A DNA stretch of 64,000 nt. Source: CAXNKH01 sp049296795. GTDB taxonomy: Bacteria > Pseudomonadota > Gammaproteobacteria > Burkholderiales > Burkholderiaceae_C. Made by a program: the position numbers and the translations under genes. The notes under the pieces are model-generated. The model ran no database searches, was not told where the DNA came from, and worked only from the letters and a program-made list of their open reading frames with translations. Shown here piece by piece: positions 7,302 to 14,970 of this stretch; position 1 is the stretch's first letter, and each line of letters opens with the position of its first letter. Location: assembly GCA_049296795.1 (NCBI GenBank), contig JBAQTC010000037.1:62001-126000 (forward strand), in the 5' to 3' direction.

Positions 7302-9052
7302 CGATTGACAAAACCAGCAGCGTCATTCTGGCCGCGGGGGTTCTCTTAGCCAGCGTGCCTTGGCTTGGTTTGCCTGCTTTTTATGAATCTTTTCTTTATC
7401 TGATCTGCCACTGGATGATCTTGGCACTCTCCTGGAACATCTTGTCAGGTTTTTCGGGCTACTTTTCATTTGGTCATGGTGCTTTTTTTGGCATTGGGAT
7501 GTACACCACGGCTGGCCTAGCCGGCAAGCTGGACTGGCCATTTCTCTGGACACTGCCGGCGGCGGCCGCCGCCGCCGCTTTGTTCGGGGTGGCCCTGGGT
7601 GCAGTGGTGTTTCGAGTGCGGTCGGTACGTGGTGAATTGTTTGCGCTGTTGACCTTGGCTGTCACATTTGTGGTCGGTACCATTGTGCTCAACACCCGGA
7701 TTGATGGCGGGCCCGGAATTTTTCTCAATGCAGTCGAAATTCCCAAATTCGGACCTAGCGCATCTTCCTCACTTTATTTGATGGTTCTGATCGGCGCAGT
7801 TGCCACACTGTTGATCTCTTATCAGATCCAGGTCTCCCGTCTTGGACTTGGTTTATTCGCGATTCATGACGATGAAGATGTGGCTGAAGTGATGGGGATA
7901 CCCACTTTTCGCTACAAGCTGCTGGCATTCGGAATTTCCTGCGCGCTGGCCGGATTGGCTGGCGGTATCCATGCGCTGTTTGTTTCCTACGTTACAGCAG
8001 GCGAAACTTTTACCATCGTGGTGCCACTGACGGTGGTGCTGATGAGCGTGCTGGGCGGCACTCGCCATTGGGCCGGCCCCGCCGTGGGTGCCATTTTTAT
8101 CACCTGTTTGTTGTATTTCTTTACCGCAGGTAACAACCCCATCGTGGGCAAAGCGGCCGTGGGCCTGATTTTGGTGCTGGTGATTTTGTTTATGCCTACG
8201 GGCGTCCTGGGTTATTTCCTCAAACGCAGGGCGCACCAACGCGCCATGCCTACGCCACCTCAAGCTGACTTGACAGAGGCCAGCCCGGTGCGGGGGGGCG
8301 ACCGTTTGCCAAGCGCTTCGAGCGGAAAGATATTGCTTGAAGTGAGAAACCTCTCTAAGGCGTTCAAGGGTGTGCAAGCGCTCGATTCGGTGAGCCTGCA
8401 AGTCCATCAAGGAGAAATCCTCGGACTGTTGGGACCCAATGGTTCGGGAAAATCGACTTTCATCAATGTGGTGAGCGGGCACTTTCCCAGCAGCGGTGGG
8501 CAGATCATGTTTGAAGACCAGGACCTTACGGGCTTGGCGGCACACCGTATAGCCCGCAGCGGTATCGCCAGGACCTATCAAATTCCACGACCATTTGCGC
8601 ACCTCAGCGTATTGCAAAACGTTTCCCTGGTGGCCATGTTTGGTGGCGCAGCCCTCAATCAACAGCAGGCCACGCTTGAGGCTTGGAAGTGGCTGGAGTT
8701 CACAGGATTGGAGGACAAGGCGGGCGCTTTGCCCGACGAGCTGAATCTGCACCAGCGCAAGTTCTTGGAACTCGCCCGAGCCCTGGCCGCGCGCCCGCGC
8801 CTGGTGTTGCTCGACGAAGTACTTTCTGGACTGACACCGGGCGAAATCAATGAAGCCATTGCGCTGATTCGAAAAATCAGAGAGCGTGGCGCCACCATTG
8901 TGTTTGTCGAGCATGTGATGCATGCGGTGATGGCCCTGGCCGATCGGGTGGCGGTGCTGAATTACGGAAAATTGATTGCGGTGGGACCACCCCAGGAAGT
9001 CATGAAAAACAGTGAAGTGATGACAGCCTACCTGGGGACGGCCCATGCTTGA
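7298..9052 (+). CDS. Fused ABC permease-ATPase (LivM-LivG fusion)
   Basis: This 584-residue protein joins a LivM-type permease (about residues 1-310, SGFSGYFSFGHGAFFGIG and the ARRRA-like cytoplasmic end KRRAHQRA) to a LivG-type ATPase (about 345-584). The ATPase has Walker A GLLGPNGSGKST, a Q-loop region GIARTYQIPRP, a signature region in the unusual form LNLHQRKFLELARAL, Walker B RLVLLDE and the switch FVEHVMHAV. The linker around 311-344 is polar and low in complexity. ATG and the preceding TGA overlap by 4 bases. The fusion is in frame with no internal stop, so it is probably genuine. It should assemble with LivH and LivF. Confidence 0.93.
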   Translation: MTIDKTSSVILAAGVLLASVPWLGLPAFYESFLYLICHWMILALSWNILSGFSGYFSFGHGAFFGIGMYTTAGLAGKLDWPFLWTLPAAAAAAALFGVALGAVVFRVRSVRGELFALLTLAVTFVVGTIVLNTRIDGGPGIFLNAVEIPKFGPSASSSLYLMVLIGAVATLLISYQIQVSRLGLGLFAIHDDEDVAEVMGIPTFRYKLLAFGISCALAGLAGGIHALFVSYVTAGETFTIVVPLTVVLMSVLGGTRHWAGPAVGAIFITCLLYFFTAGNNPIVGKAAVGLILVLVILFMPTGVLGYFLKRRAHQRAMPTPPQADLTEASPVRGGDRLPSASSGKILLEVRNLSKAFKGVQALDSVSLQVHQGEILGLLGPNGSGKSTFINVVSGHFPSSGGQIMFEDQDLTGLAAHRIARSGIARTYQIPRPFAHLSVLQNVSLVAMFGGAALNQQQATLEAWKWLEFTGLEDKAGALPDELNLHQRKFLELARALAARPRLVLLDEVLSGLTPGEINEAIALIRKIRERGATIVFVEHVMHAVMALADRVAVLNYGKLIAVGPPQEVMKNSEVMTAYLGTAHA

Positions 9053-9749
9053 AGTCAGAAACATTCATGTCAACTATGGTGCGGCCCCTGCGCTTTTGGG
9101 TGTTAGTTTAGAAGTGGGAACAGGCGAACTGGTGTGTGTGGTGGGTCCCAACGGCGCAGGGAAAACCACGCTGATCAACGCGATTGCCGGTTTGCATTGC
9201 GCGAGCGCAGGTAGCCTGCATTTCAATGGTACAGACATCACCCAGCTTGCTAGCCATCGTTTCTGTGAATCAGGCATCGCCATCGTGCCTGAAGGTCGGC
9301 GTTTATTCAGCCAAATGAGCGTGTTGGATAACTTGGAACTGGGCAGTTTTATTGCCAAGGCCAAGTTGCAGCGTAAAGAGACCCTGAGGCGGGTGCTTGC
9401 GTTGTTTCCGGTTCTCAAGACTAAATTGCACAACCCTGCGGGCTCCCTGTCGGGGGGGCAGCAACAAATGGTGGCGATTGGTCGTGCCCTGATGGCTCGG
9501 CCCAATCTGTTGTTGCTCGACGAGCCTTCCCTGGGCTTGGCGCCGGCTATTGTGCTGGATATGTTCCGGGTCATTCGGGAAATCAACCAAGAAGGAACTT
9601 CAGTGCTGCTGGTTGAGCAAAATGTGGCGATGGCCATGGCCTTGGCCAACCGAGCCTATGTGATGGAAGAAGGGCGCATGGTGGCCCAAGGTCTGGCCAG
9701 CGAATTGCTGACGCGGCCCGAAATCCGACAAGCCTATCTCGGCCTATGA
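9045..9749 (+). CDS. livF: Branched-chain amino acid-type ABC ATPase (LivF-like)
   Basis: This is the second ATPase of the importer, 234 residues, with Walker A VVGPNGAGKTTLINA, the LivF-typical GIAIVPEGRRLFSQMSV, signature LSGGQQQMVAIGRAL, Walker B NLLLLDEPSLGLAP and the H-loop replaced by the LivF-type LLVEQNV. Its start overlaps the end of the LivM-LivG fusion by 8 bases, and its TGA overlaps the ATG of the TauE gene. All this points to one transcript and coupled translation. Confidence 0.93.
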   Translation: MLEVRNIHVNYGAAPALLGVSLEVGTGELVCVVGPNGAGKTTLINAIAGLHCASAGSLHFNGTDITQLASHRFCESGIAIVPEGRRLFSQMSVLDNLELGSFIAKAKLQRKETLRRVLALFPVLKTKLHNPAGSLSGGQQQMVAIGRALMARPNLLLLDEPSLGLAPAIVLDMFRVIREINQEGTSVLLVEQNVAMAMALANRAYVMEEGRMVAQGLASELLTRPEIRQAYLGL

Positions 9750-10501
9750 ACTTTACGATCATCACCGATCCGTTTTTTTACGCGGTCGCGGTACCGGCGG
9801 TGTTGCTGATGGGAATTAGCAAAAGTGGCTTCGGTGCCGGCTTTGGTTCGATGGCCGTGCCTTTGTTGGCGCTGGCTGTGACCGTTCCGCAGGCCGCAGC
9901 GATTCTGATGCCGGTGTTGCTGTTGGTTGATCTGATGGGTTTGGCGGTGTTTCGAAAGCAGTTTGACCGCGCGTTGCTCAAATTCTTGTTGCCCTATGGC
10001 CTGCTAGGCACCTTGATTGGCGCGCTGTCCTTCAAGTTTCTGGACTCGCACATCGTCGCCGGCATCGTGGGCTTTTGTACCCTGTTGTTTCTGGCACAGC
10101 GACTGGTTTTCCCTCCCCGCGCCGACAGCTATAACCCACCACGTTGGCTCGGCATGGTATTGACGACCACTTCGGGCTTTACCAGTTTTGTGGCTCATGC
10201 CGGCGCTCCCCCGCTGAGTGCTTATGTGATTCCGATGCGTTTGGCGCCGGTTACTTTTGCCGCCAGCATGTCGATCTATTTTTTCTCGATCAATCTGGCG
10301 AAATGGGTGCCCTATGCCTGGCTGGGTTTGTTTGCTGGTCCCACGCTGTGGACTTCATTGGTGTTATTGCCCATAGCGCCATTTGGGGTTTGGCTTGGCT
10401 TGCGCCTGACCAAGCGCATGAGCCCGGCACTGTTCTATCGGCTGGTCTATCTGGGAATGTTCGTCACCGGCTCCAAGCTGCTGTGGGATGCGCTGGGCTG
10501 A
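9746..10501 (+). CDS. Sulfite exporter TauE/SafE family membrane protein
   Basis: This 251-residue protein has about eight transmembrane segments and the two inverted TauE repeats, with the family motif KSGFGAGFGSMAVPLLAL near residues 27-44 and SGFTSFVAHAGAPPLSAY at the start of the second half. TauE/SafE proteins move sulfite, sulfoacetate or other organic anions. It is translationally coupled to the ABC importer (ATGA overlap), so it probably moves an anion related to the pathway. Direction and substrate are unknown. Its 3' end is 3 bases from the convergent deacetylase gene. Confidence 0.9.
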   Translation: MNFTIITDPFFYAVAVPAVLLMGISKSGFGAGFGSMAVPLLALAVTVPQAAAILMPVLLLVDLMGLAVFRKQFDRALLKFLLPYGLLGTLIGALSFKFLDSHIVAGIVGFCTLLFLAQRLVFPPRADSYNPPRWLGMVLTTTSGFTSFVAHAGAPPLSAYVIPMRLAPVTFAASMSIYFFSINLAKWVPYAWLGLFAGPTLWTSLVLLPIAPFGVWLGLRLTKRMSPALFYRLVYLGMFVTGSKLLWDALG

Positions 10502-10504
10502 GGC

Positions 10505-11377
10505 TTAATTCACGTTTTCCAGAACATAGTTGGCCATCTGTTCTCGGGTGCAGATCCAGACGTCGGGCGTGGCTTTGACGGTGGCCATGATCTCGTCGTA
10601 AACCCAGGCGCCAGAAGCGCGCCCCATGACGTGGGTATGGGCCGTCACATCGAGCATCAGCGGGACTTGTTCACGCTCACGCATGGCCGCAAAAGTGTCT
10701 TGAAAAGTTTCCAGCATGTGGCGTGGTCCTTGGCCGTAGCGCACCAAGGTTGGCAGGTCGTTGACGTCCATGGTCAAAGGAATCCCGACGATACGCTTGC
10801 CCCCAAAATCCATCACATAGGGACGGTCATCGTCATTGACATCGCCATGGTGGCTGTAGCCAGCTTCGGCCAGTAAACGCGAGCTGATGGCGCTGCCGGT
10901 GCCGCGCGGGCTGATCCAGCCGGTGGGCGTGACGCCGGTCGTTGCCTGCAGCAGCGTGTGATTGCGCTGCAGGTTGGCACGTTCGGCAGCTTCGTCAAAA
11001 TAGACCGGGATCACATCCATGCCCCAAGAGTGGTTCACAATTTCGTGACCCAACTCGGCAATCCGCTTGACCGTGGCGGGATCACGCTCGCAGATCACAC
11101 CATTGACCATAACGCTGGTTTTCACGCCATATTTTTCGGCAATAGCAAGCAATCGGTGGATGCCGCGCACCAAGCCAAAGCTGGCCCAAGAATGCGCATT
11201 GCTGTCGAAAAACCCGGGCTTCAATACATTGCCCATGGGGCCGATGCCAGGAGCTTGGCCATCCGACCAAGCTTCATAAGCAATGTTGAAAATGACGGCG
11301 ACCCGTTTGCCACCGGGCCAGCGGAAATCGTCGCCCAGGCGGGTGATGGCAGCTTGCATCGCGCCGTGCCCGCTCAA
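10505..11377 (-). CDS. Polysaccharide deacetylase family protein (PuuE/allantoinase-like branch)
   Basis: This 290-residue member of the NodB-homology superfamily resembles the branch that includes PuuE allantoinase and other enzymes acting on small amides rather than on polysaccharides. Seen are FRWPGGKRVAVIFNIAYEAW at the N terminus, the GHEIVNHSWGMD motif with the conserved histidine, SPRGTGS, and AHTHVMGR near the C terminus. The start is uncertain: a TTG at 11377 overlaps the stop of the upstream gene, and an ATG at 11359 is the alternative. Coupled to an FAH-family gene, it may hydrolyse an amide or ring intermediate. That role is inference. Confidence 0.82.
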   Translation of the reverse strand: MSGHGAMQAAITRLGDDFRWPGGKRVAVIFNIAYEAWSDGQAPGIGPMGNVLKPGFFDSNAHSWASFGLVRGIHRLLAIAEKYGVKTSVMVNGVICERDPATVKRIAELGHEIVNHSWGMDVIPVYFDEAAERANLQRNHTLLQATTGVTPTGWISPRGTGSAISSRLLAEAGYSHHGDVNDDDRPYVMDFGGKRIVGIPLTMDVNDLPTLVRYGQGPRHMLETFQDTFAAMREREQVPLMLDVTAHTHVMGRASGAWVYDEIMATVKATPDVWICTREQMANYVLENVN

Positions 11378-12249
11378 ACCTCGTCGGCGATGGTGTTGCC
11401 CAGGATGCCCATACCTTCGATTTCGATTTCGATACGGTCGCCGGGCTGCATCCAGACTGGGGGAGTGCGGGCATAACCAACACCGGCCGGCGTGCCCATG
11501 ATGATCACGTCACCAGGTTCCAGCGTCATGGCTTCAGTGATCAGGCACAGAGTTTCAGCTACCGGAAACAACATATTGGCCGTATTGCTGCTTTGCATGA
11601 CTTTGCCGTTGAGACGCGACTCGATTTTCAGGCCCACAGCGCCCGCTGGCAGATCGGCGGCAGGGACAAACCAGGGGCCGAAAGCGCCTGTGCCATCAAA
11701 ATTTTTGCCTATGGTCCACTGGTTGGTTTTTCTTTGGTAATCGCGCAGTGAGCCGTCATTGAAGCAAGCGTAGCCAGCCACTGCGTCCAGGGCATTGTCA
11801 GCCGTGAGGTGACGACAGGTCTGACCAATGATCACAGCCACTTCAGCTTCAAAGTCGAGCTTGGTTGAAGCTTTGGGGCGAATCAATGGCGCGTCGTGAG
11901 CGATCAACGAGCTGGCGCCGCGCATGAAAAAACTGGGATATTCAGGGCGGGCATGACCACCTTCAGCAGCGTGATCAGCGTAGTTCAGTCCAAGGCAGAC
12001 AATTTTCGAGGGACGCATGATGGGTGGTAGCAAGCGCACGGCGCTTAAGGCCAGTCCGCTGCCTTCAGGCGCAGCGGCTGCAATCGCTGTGGCTTGTTTC
12101 AGGCCTGCGTTGTTGTCGGCAAACAGGGCGCTGAGTTCGCGTGGCAGGGTGGGCGCTGCGTCGGTCAAGTCGATGACGTGCTGGCCGCGTACCACGCCCA
12201 GACGAGGAGAGGCATCACCGGCTTTGAGGAATTGAATGAAATTGGACAT
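11374..12249 (-). CDS. Fumarylacetoacetate hydrolase family protein
   Basis: FAH-superfamily enzymes hydrolyse, decarboxylate or isomerise 2-oxo acid intermediates of aromatic breakdown. In these 291 residues the fold markers are VCLGLNYADHAAEGGH, FMRGASSLIAHDAPLIRP and the metal-binding KLDFEAEVAVIIG (the E-x-E pair), with GDVIIMGTPAGVGYAR near the end. The small N-terminal domain (about 1-70) resembles that of ureidoglycolate lyase and 2-hydroxyhepta-2,4-diene-dioate isomerase-like proteins. It heads a two-gene leftward operon and diverges from a MaoC gene over 73 bases. The exact reaction is not predictable. Confidence 0.9.
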   Translation of the reverse strand: MSNFIQFLKAGDASPRLGVVRGQHVIDLTDAAPTLPRELSALFADNNAGLKQATAIAAAAPEGSGLALSAVRLLPPIMRPSKIVCLGLNYADHAAEGGHARPEYPSFFMRGASSLIAHDAPLIRPKASTKLDFEAEVAVIIGQTCRHLTADNALDAVAGYACFNDGSLRDYQRKTNQWTIGKNFDGTGAFGPWFVPAADLPAGAVGLKIESRLNGKVMQSSNTANMLFPVAETLCLITEAMTLEPGDVIIMGTPAGVGYARTPPVWMQPGDRIEIEIEGMGILGNTIADEV

Positions 12250-12322
12250 GAAGAATGTTTGTGTAGAGTCGGTTTAGAGGGGGGAACGGGGAACATTATG
12301 GCTTAGGGATTACAGTGTCGGT

Positions 12323-12778
12323 ATGAGAATATTTCAAACCCTGCAAGAATTGACGTCCTGTGTCGGACAAGATATCGCCAGCAGCGACTGGTTGACCATC
12401 AGCCAGGAACAAATCAACCAGTTTGCTCAAGCCACTGGCGATCACCAGTGGATTCATGTGGATGTAGAGCGGGCGCAGGGCGGGCCATTTGGGGCACCAA
12501 TTGCCCATGGTTTCCTGACGCTGTCGCTGTTACCCCGTTTCTTCGATGCGGCACTGACCATCGTGGAATCCCGTCTGGGCGTGAATTACGGGCTGAACAA
12601 AGTGCGTTTTACTTCACCGGTGCCGGTCGGCAGCCGATTACGCGCACACCTGAAGCTGCTGGCCAGCCAGCCCCTGGATCAGCAGGGCGTGCAACTGACT
12701 TGGGAAATCAAGATGGAGCGCGAGGGGGCCAGCAAACCGGCGTGCGTGGCCGAATTCATAGTCAGGCGCTACCCCTGA
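12323..12778 (+). CDS. MaoC family dehydratase
   Basis: This 151-residue single hot-dog protein resembles R-specific enoyl-CoA hydratases (PhaJ/MaoC, NodN-like). The hydratase motif appears as FAQATGDHQWIHVDVERA, with the catalytic Asp and His, followed by GPFGAPIAHGFLTLSLLP. It would hydrate or dehydrate an enoyl-CoA in the cytoplasm. It stands alone on the plus strand with a terminator just downstream. It could serve beta-oxidation of ring-cleavage products or polyhydroxyalkanoate supply. Confidence 0.88.
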   Translation: MRIFQTLQELTSCVGQDIASSDWLTISQEQINQFAQATGDHQWIHVDVERAQGGPFGAPIAHGFLTLSLLPRFFDAALTIVESRLGVNYGLNKVRFTSPVPVGSRLRAHLKLLASQPLDQQGVQLTWEIKMEREGASKPACVAEFIVRRYP

Positions 12779-12787
12779 GCCAAAAAA

Positions 12788-12806
12788 ATCCCGCGATGAG
12801 GCGGGA
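12788..12806. terminator. Bidirectional intrinsic terminator
   Basis: The hairpin ATCCCGC-GATGA-GCGGGAT is preceded by seven A residues and followed by an AT-rich stretch (ATTTCT). It sits between the convergent MaoC and DUF4148 genes and can serve both strands; the A-run gives a strong U-tract for the leftward DUF4148 transcript. Confidence 0.75.
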
Positions 12807-12824
12807 TATTTCTAGGGGAGGTAG

Positions 12825-13253
12825 TTAATCGCCAATGTAAATAGGGGGCAAAGTTCCTTCTTCTTTGGCCTTTAGATATTCTTGGATGACCTGGTCACGG
12901 GTCAAGCCACCAGCCGCAGTGGCGGGGAGGTTCTCGACATCAAATTCCCAAGCCGCAACCTCGGGCGTTGAATAAGAAACGCCCCCATCGCTGTAGGAAG
13001 GAATTTTCCCTAATTTTTTCGCCAACTCGAACTCCCGAAGGACTTGCTCCCGACTCACCATGCTTGGCGCAGATGCTGGCGCATTAATGTTCTCTCCTTC
13101 GAGGAAGATGGGAAGCGTCCCTGCTTTTTTGGCCTCGAGATACTCGTGGATGACCTGGTCCCGCGTCATTCCCATATTGCTTTGAGCCAAGGCACTGACG
13201 GCAATCAGGCTGCTGGCAACAACCAAGACTGTTTTCAAAAGTTTATGTTTCAT
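12825..13253 (-). CDS. DUF4148 protein with three motif copies, exported
   Basis: This 142-residue protein has a signal peptide (MKHKLLKTVLVVASSLIAV, cut near ALAQS). The mature part has three copies of a roughly 21-residue unit of the form T/S-R-[DE]-Q-V-[IL]-x-E-[YF], at residues 29-49, 66-86 and 117-137. This motif defines DUF4148, common and multicopy in Burkholderiales but usually present once per protein. The start at 13253 was chosen because AAGGGGG lies just upstream and the signal peptide starts there; the frame stays open upstream. Function is unknown. The predicted location is the periplasm. Confidence 0.8.
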   Translation of the reverse strand: MKHKLLKTVLVVASSLIAVSALAQSNMGMTRDQVIHEYLEAKKAGTLPIFLEGENINAPASAPSMVSREQVLREFELAKKLGKIPSYSDGGVSYSTPEVAAWEFDVENLPATAAGGLTRDQVIQEYLKAKEEGTLPPIYIGD

Positions 13254-13453
13254 GATGACCCCCTTAAAAATTAAAAAACCGCCAACACTGGAACGGGGGT
13301 AAGTGCCACCATCGCCCAGACTTGGCAGGCACTTCATTTGGATTCGTGACACCAAGTCACTAGACTGTAGGCGGCGCATCGTTCAACAGGAAGTACTTGA
13401 TTGGCAATGCATCATTCCAGTAATTGCAATAATGATCAGCAAGAAGTGGCTCC

Positions 13454-14371
13454 ATGAATCAGCTCGATTCCATGAAGATCTTTCAGCAGGTGGTGGACCT
13501 AGGTAGCTTTGCTGCCGCTGGCCGTGCGCTCAATATGTCGCCGGCCAATGTGACACGCAAACTGGCAGCTTTAGAAAATCACTTGGGTGTACGCCTGCTG
13601 CAACGCAGCAGCCGAAAGCAGGCCTTGACGGAAGCAGGTGACGCTTATTTATTGCGGGTGCGCAGCATTTTGCGAGAGATTGAAGAGGCGGAGACTGAAG
13701 CCAGTAAACAGACCCAAGAGCTCAGGGGCGTCATTCATGTCATCGCCACGCCCTTGCTGGCCAGCACTTTTTTATCACCCCTGATCGCCCCATGGCAAGC
13801 GCGCCACCCTAAAGTGATGTTTGATCTGGTGGTCGATCCTTTCCCGCACCATAGGATCGAAGAATTTGACTTGTCCTTGTTGGCGTTCGATGAGGGTTTC
13901 AACGGCAGTTTGGTGGCCCGCCCACTGGCGACGACGGAATGGGTTGCATGTGCTTCGCCAGCTTATTTGAAGTCTGCTGGCACGCCGCAAACACCTGACC
14001 AGTTGCATCAGCATGCACACTTAAAATTTCAATGGCCGCAAGGCTCGAGTCATTTTGGTGCAAGAATCAAGTTGCACCCACTGCACGGGGGTGTTCCGGT
14101 TGAAGTTGAGTTGCTTCCCGCCTTTGAGACAACCAGCTTTGAAGTGCTGCTCAGCGCGGCCCTGGCGGGTGCCGGGGTGGCTTTTTTGTCGAGACTGCAA
14201 CTCGACCTGCACTTGCAACGGGGTGCCCTAGTGCAGATTTTGCCGGACTGGATTTTGGGTCGATTCACCGTGTATGCTGCCCTGCCTTCGAGCAAGTACA
14301 TACCGTCACGGACCCGGGTTTTTCTTGATTTTTTAACCGAATTCTCCGCGCAGTTGCCAACGCGCCACTAA
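13454..14371 (+). CDS. LysR family transcriptional regulator
   Basis: This 305-residue protein has an N-terminal winged helix (MNQLDSMKIFQQVVDLGSF, with the recognition region NMSPANVTRKLAALENHLGVRLL) and a C-terminal periplasmic-binding-like effector domain (about 90-300). It belongs to the CrgA-like subgroup, as judged from the start and the LQRSSRKQALTEAGDAYL segment. Its target is not evident: the divergent neighbour is the DUF4148 gene, 200 bases away, which is the first candidate. Its TAA overlaps the convergent trmL stop by 4 bases. Confidence 0.92.
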   Translation: MNQLDSMKIFQQVVDLGSFAAAGRALNMSPANVTRKLAALENHLGVRLLQRSSRKQALTEAGDAYLLRVRSILREIEEAETEASKQTQELRGVIHVIATPLLASTFLSPLIAPWQARHPKVMFDLVVDPFPHHRIEEFDLSLLAFDEGFNGSLVARPLATTEWVACASPAYLKSAGTPQTPDQLHQHAHLKFQWPQGSSHFGARIKLHPLHGGVPVEVELLPAFETTSFEVLLSAALAGAGVAFLSRLQLDLHLQRGALVQILPDWILGRFTVYAALPSSKYIPSRTRVFLDFLTEFSAQLPTRH

Positions 14372-14841
14372 ACCGGTCCGAGGGCAAAGCCGTTTTGTCG
14401 CCAAGCCTCAAACACGGTTATTGCCACGGCATTGGACAAGTTTAAGCTGCGCTGGCCGCTTCGCATGGGTAAATTCAGGGTGTGGTCCTGGCCGATGGAT
14501 TCACGCAGAGATGGCGGTAGGCCCTTGGTCTCGGAGCCGAACACCAGCCAATCGCCGGGCTGGAATTGAACTTCATGGACTCGGCGTGTGCCGCGTGTGC
14601 TCAGGGCAAACAGGCGGTCAAGTCTAGGCTGTTCAGCAGACAAGAATTCGGCCCAATTGGCATGTCTTCGGACTTCGGTGTACTCGTGGTAATCCAGGCC
14701 GGCCCGGCGCATGTGCTTGTCAGACATGGAGAAACCCAGGGGTTCGATCAGGTGCAGGATGCAGCCGGTATTGGCCGCCAACCGGATGACGTTGCCGGTG
14801 TTGGGCGGGATTTCGGGTTCGACTAAAACAATATGAAACAT
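14368..14841 (-). CDS. trmL: tRNA (cytidine/uridine(34)-2'-O)-methyltransferase TrmL
   Basis: TrmL methylates the wobble ribose of certain leucine tRNAs using SAM. The 157 residues equal the E. coli enzyme in length and show the SPOUT family motifs: EPEIPPNTGNVIRL at the N terminus, the GLDYHEY region, VFGSETKGLP, and the knot-forming LNLSNAVAITVFEAWRQ at the C terminus. The ATG at 14841 gives the family's usual start; longer in-frame starts exist upstream but add non-conserved residues. No strong ribosome-binding site is seen. Confidence 0.93.
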   Translation of the reverse strand: MFHIVLVEPEIPPNTGNVIRLAANTGCILHLIEPLGFSMSDKHMRRAGLDYHEYTEVRRHANWAEFLSAEQPRLDRLFALSTRGTRRVHEVQFQPGDWLVFGSETKGLPPSLRESIGQDHTLNLPMRSGQRSLNLSNAVAITVFEAWRQNGFALGPV

Positions 14842-14970
14842 GGGTTGATTGTCGTGTGCTGCAAGCTGCATGGGGCAAAGGCCTGTGGGACTGAGCAGGC
14901 CAAGTCTCATGGTAAACACCAATAGCCACTACTCATATAAAGGTTAATATTTTCCTCAGAGGGTACTTTC

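Noticed and set aside
7558..7580. GCC-rich run that could be a frameshift or sequencing error in the permease-ATPase fusion
   Set aside because: The run codes for an alanine stretch in a membrane helix and the frame continues intact on both sides.
8220..8340. Possible missed stop or frameshift between LivM and LivG halves
   Set aside because: The linker is in frame, without stop codons, and has a polar low-complexity composition suitable for a domain linker. A true fusion is the simpler reading.
7853..9064. Open frame of about 403 codons on the minus strand opposite the permease-ATPase fusion
   Set aside because: It shows no family motif, and it covers the intact Walker A and B motifs of the plus-strand gene.
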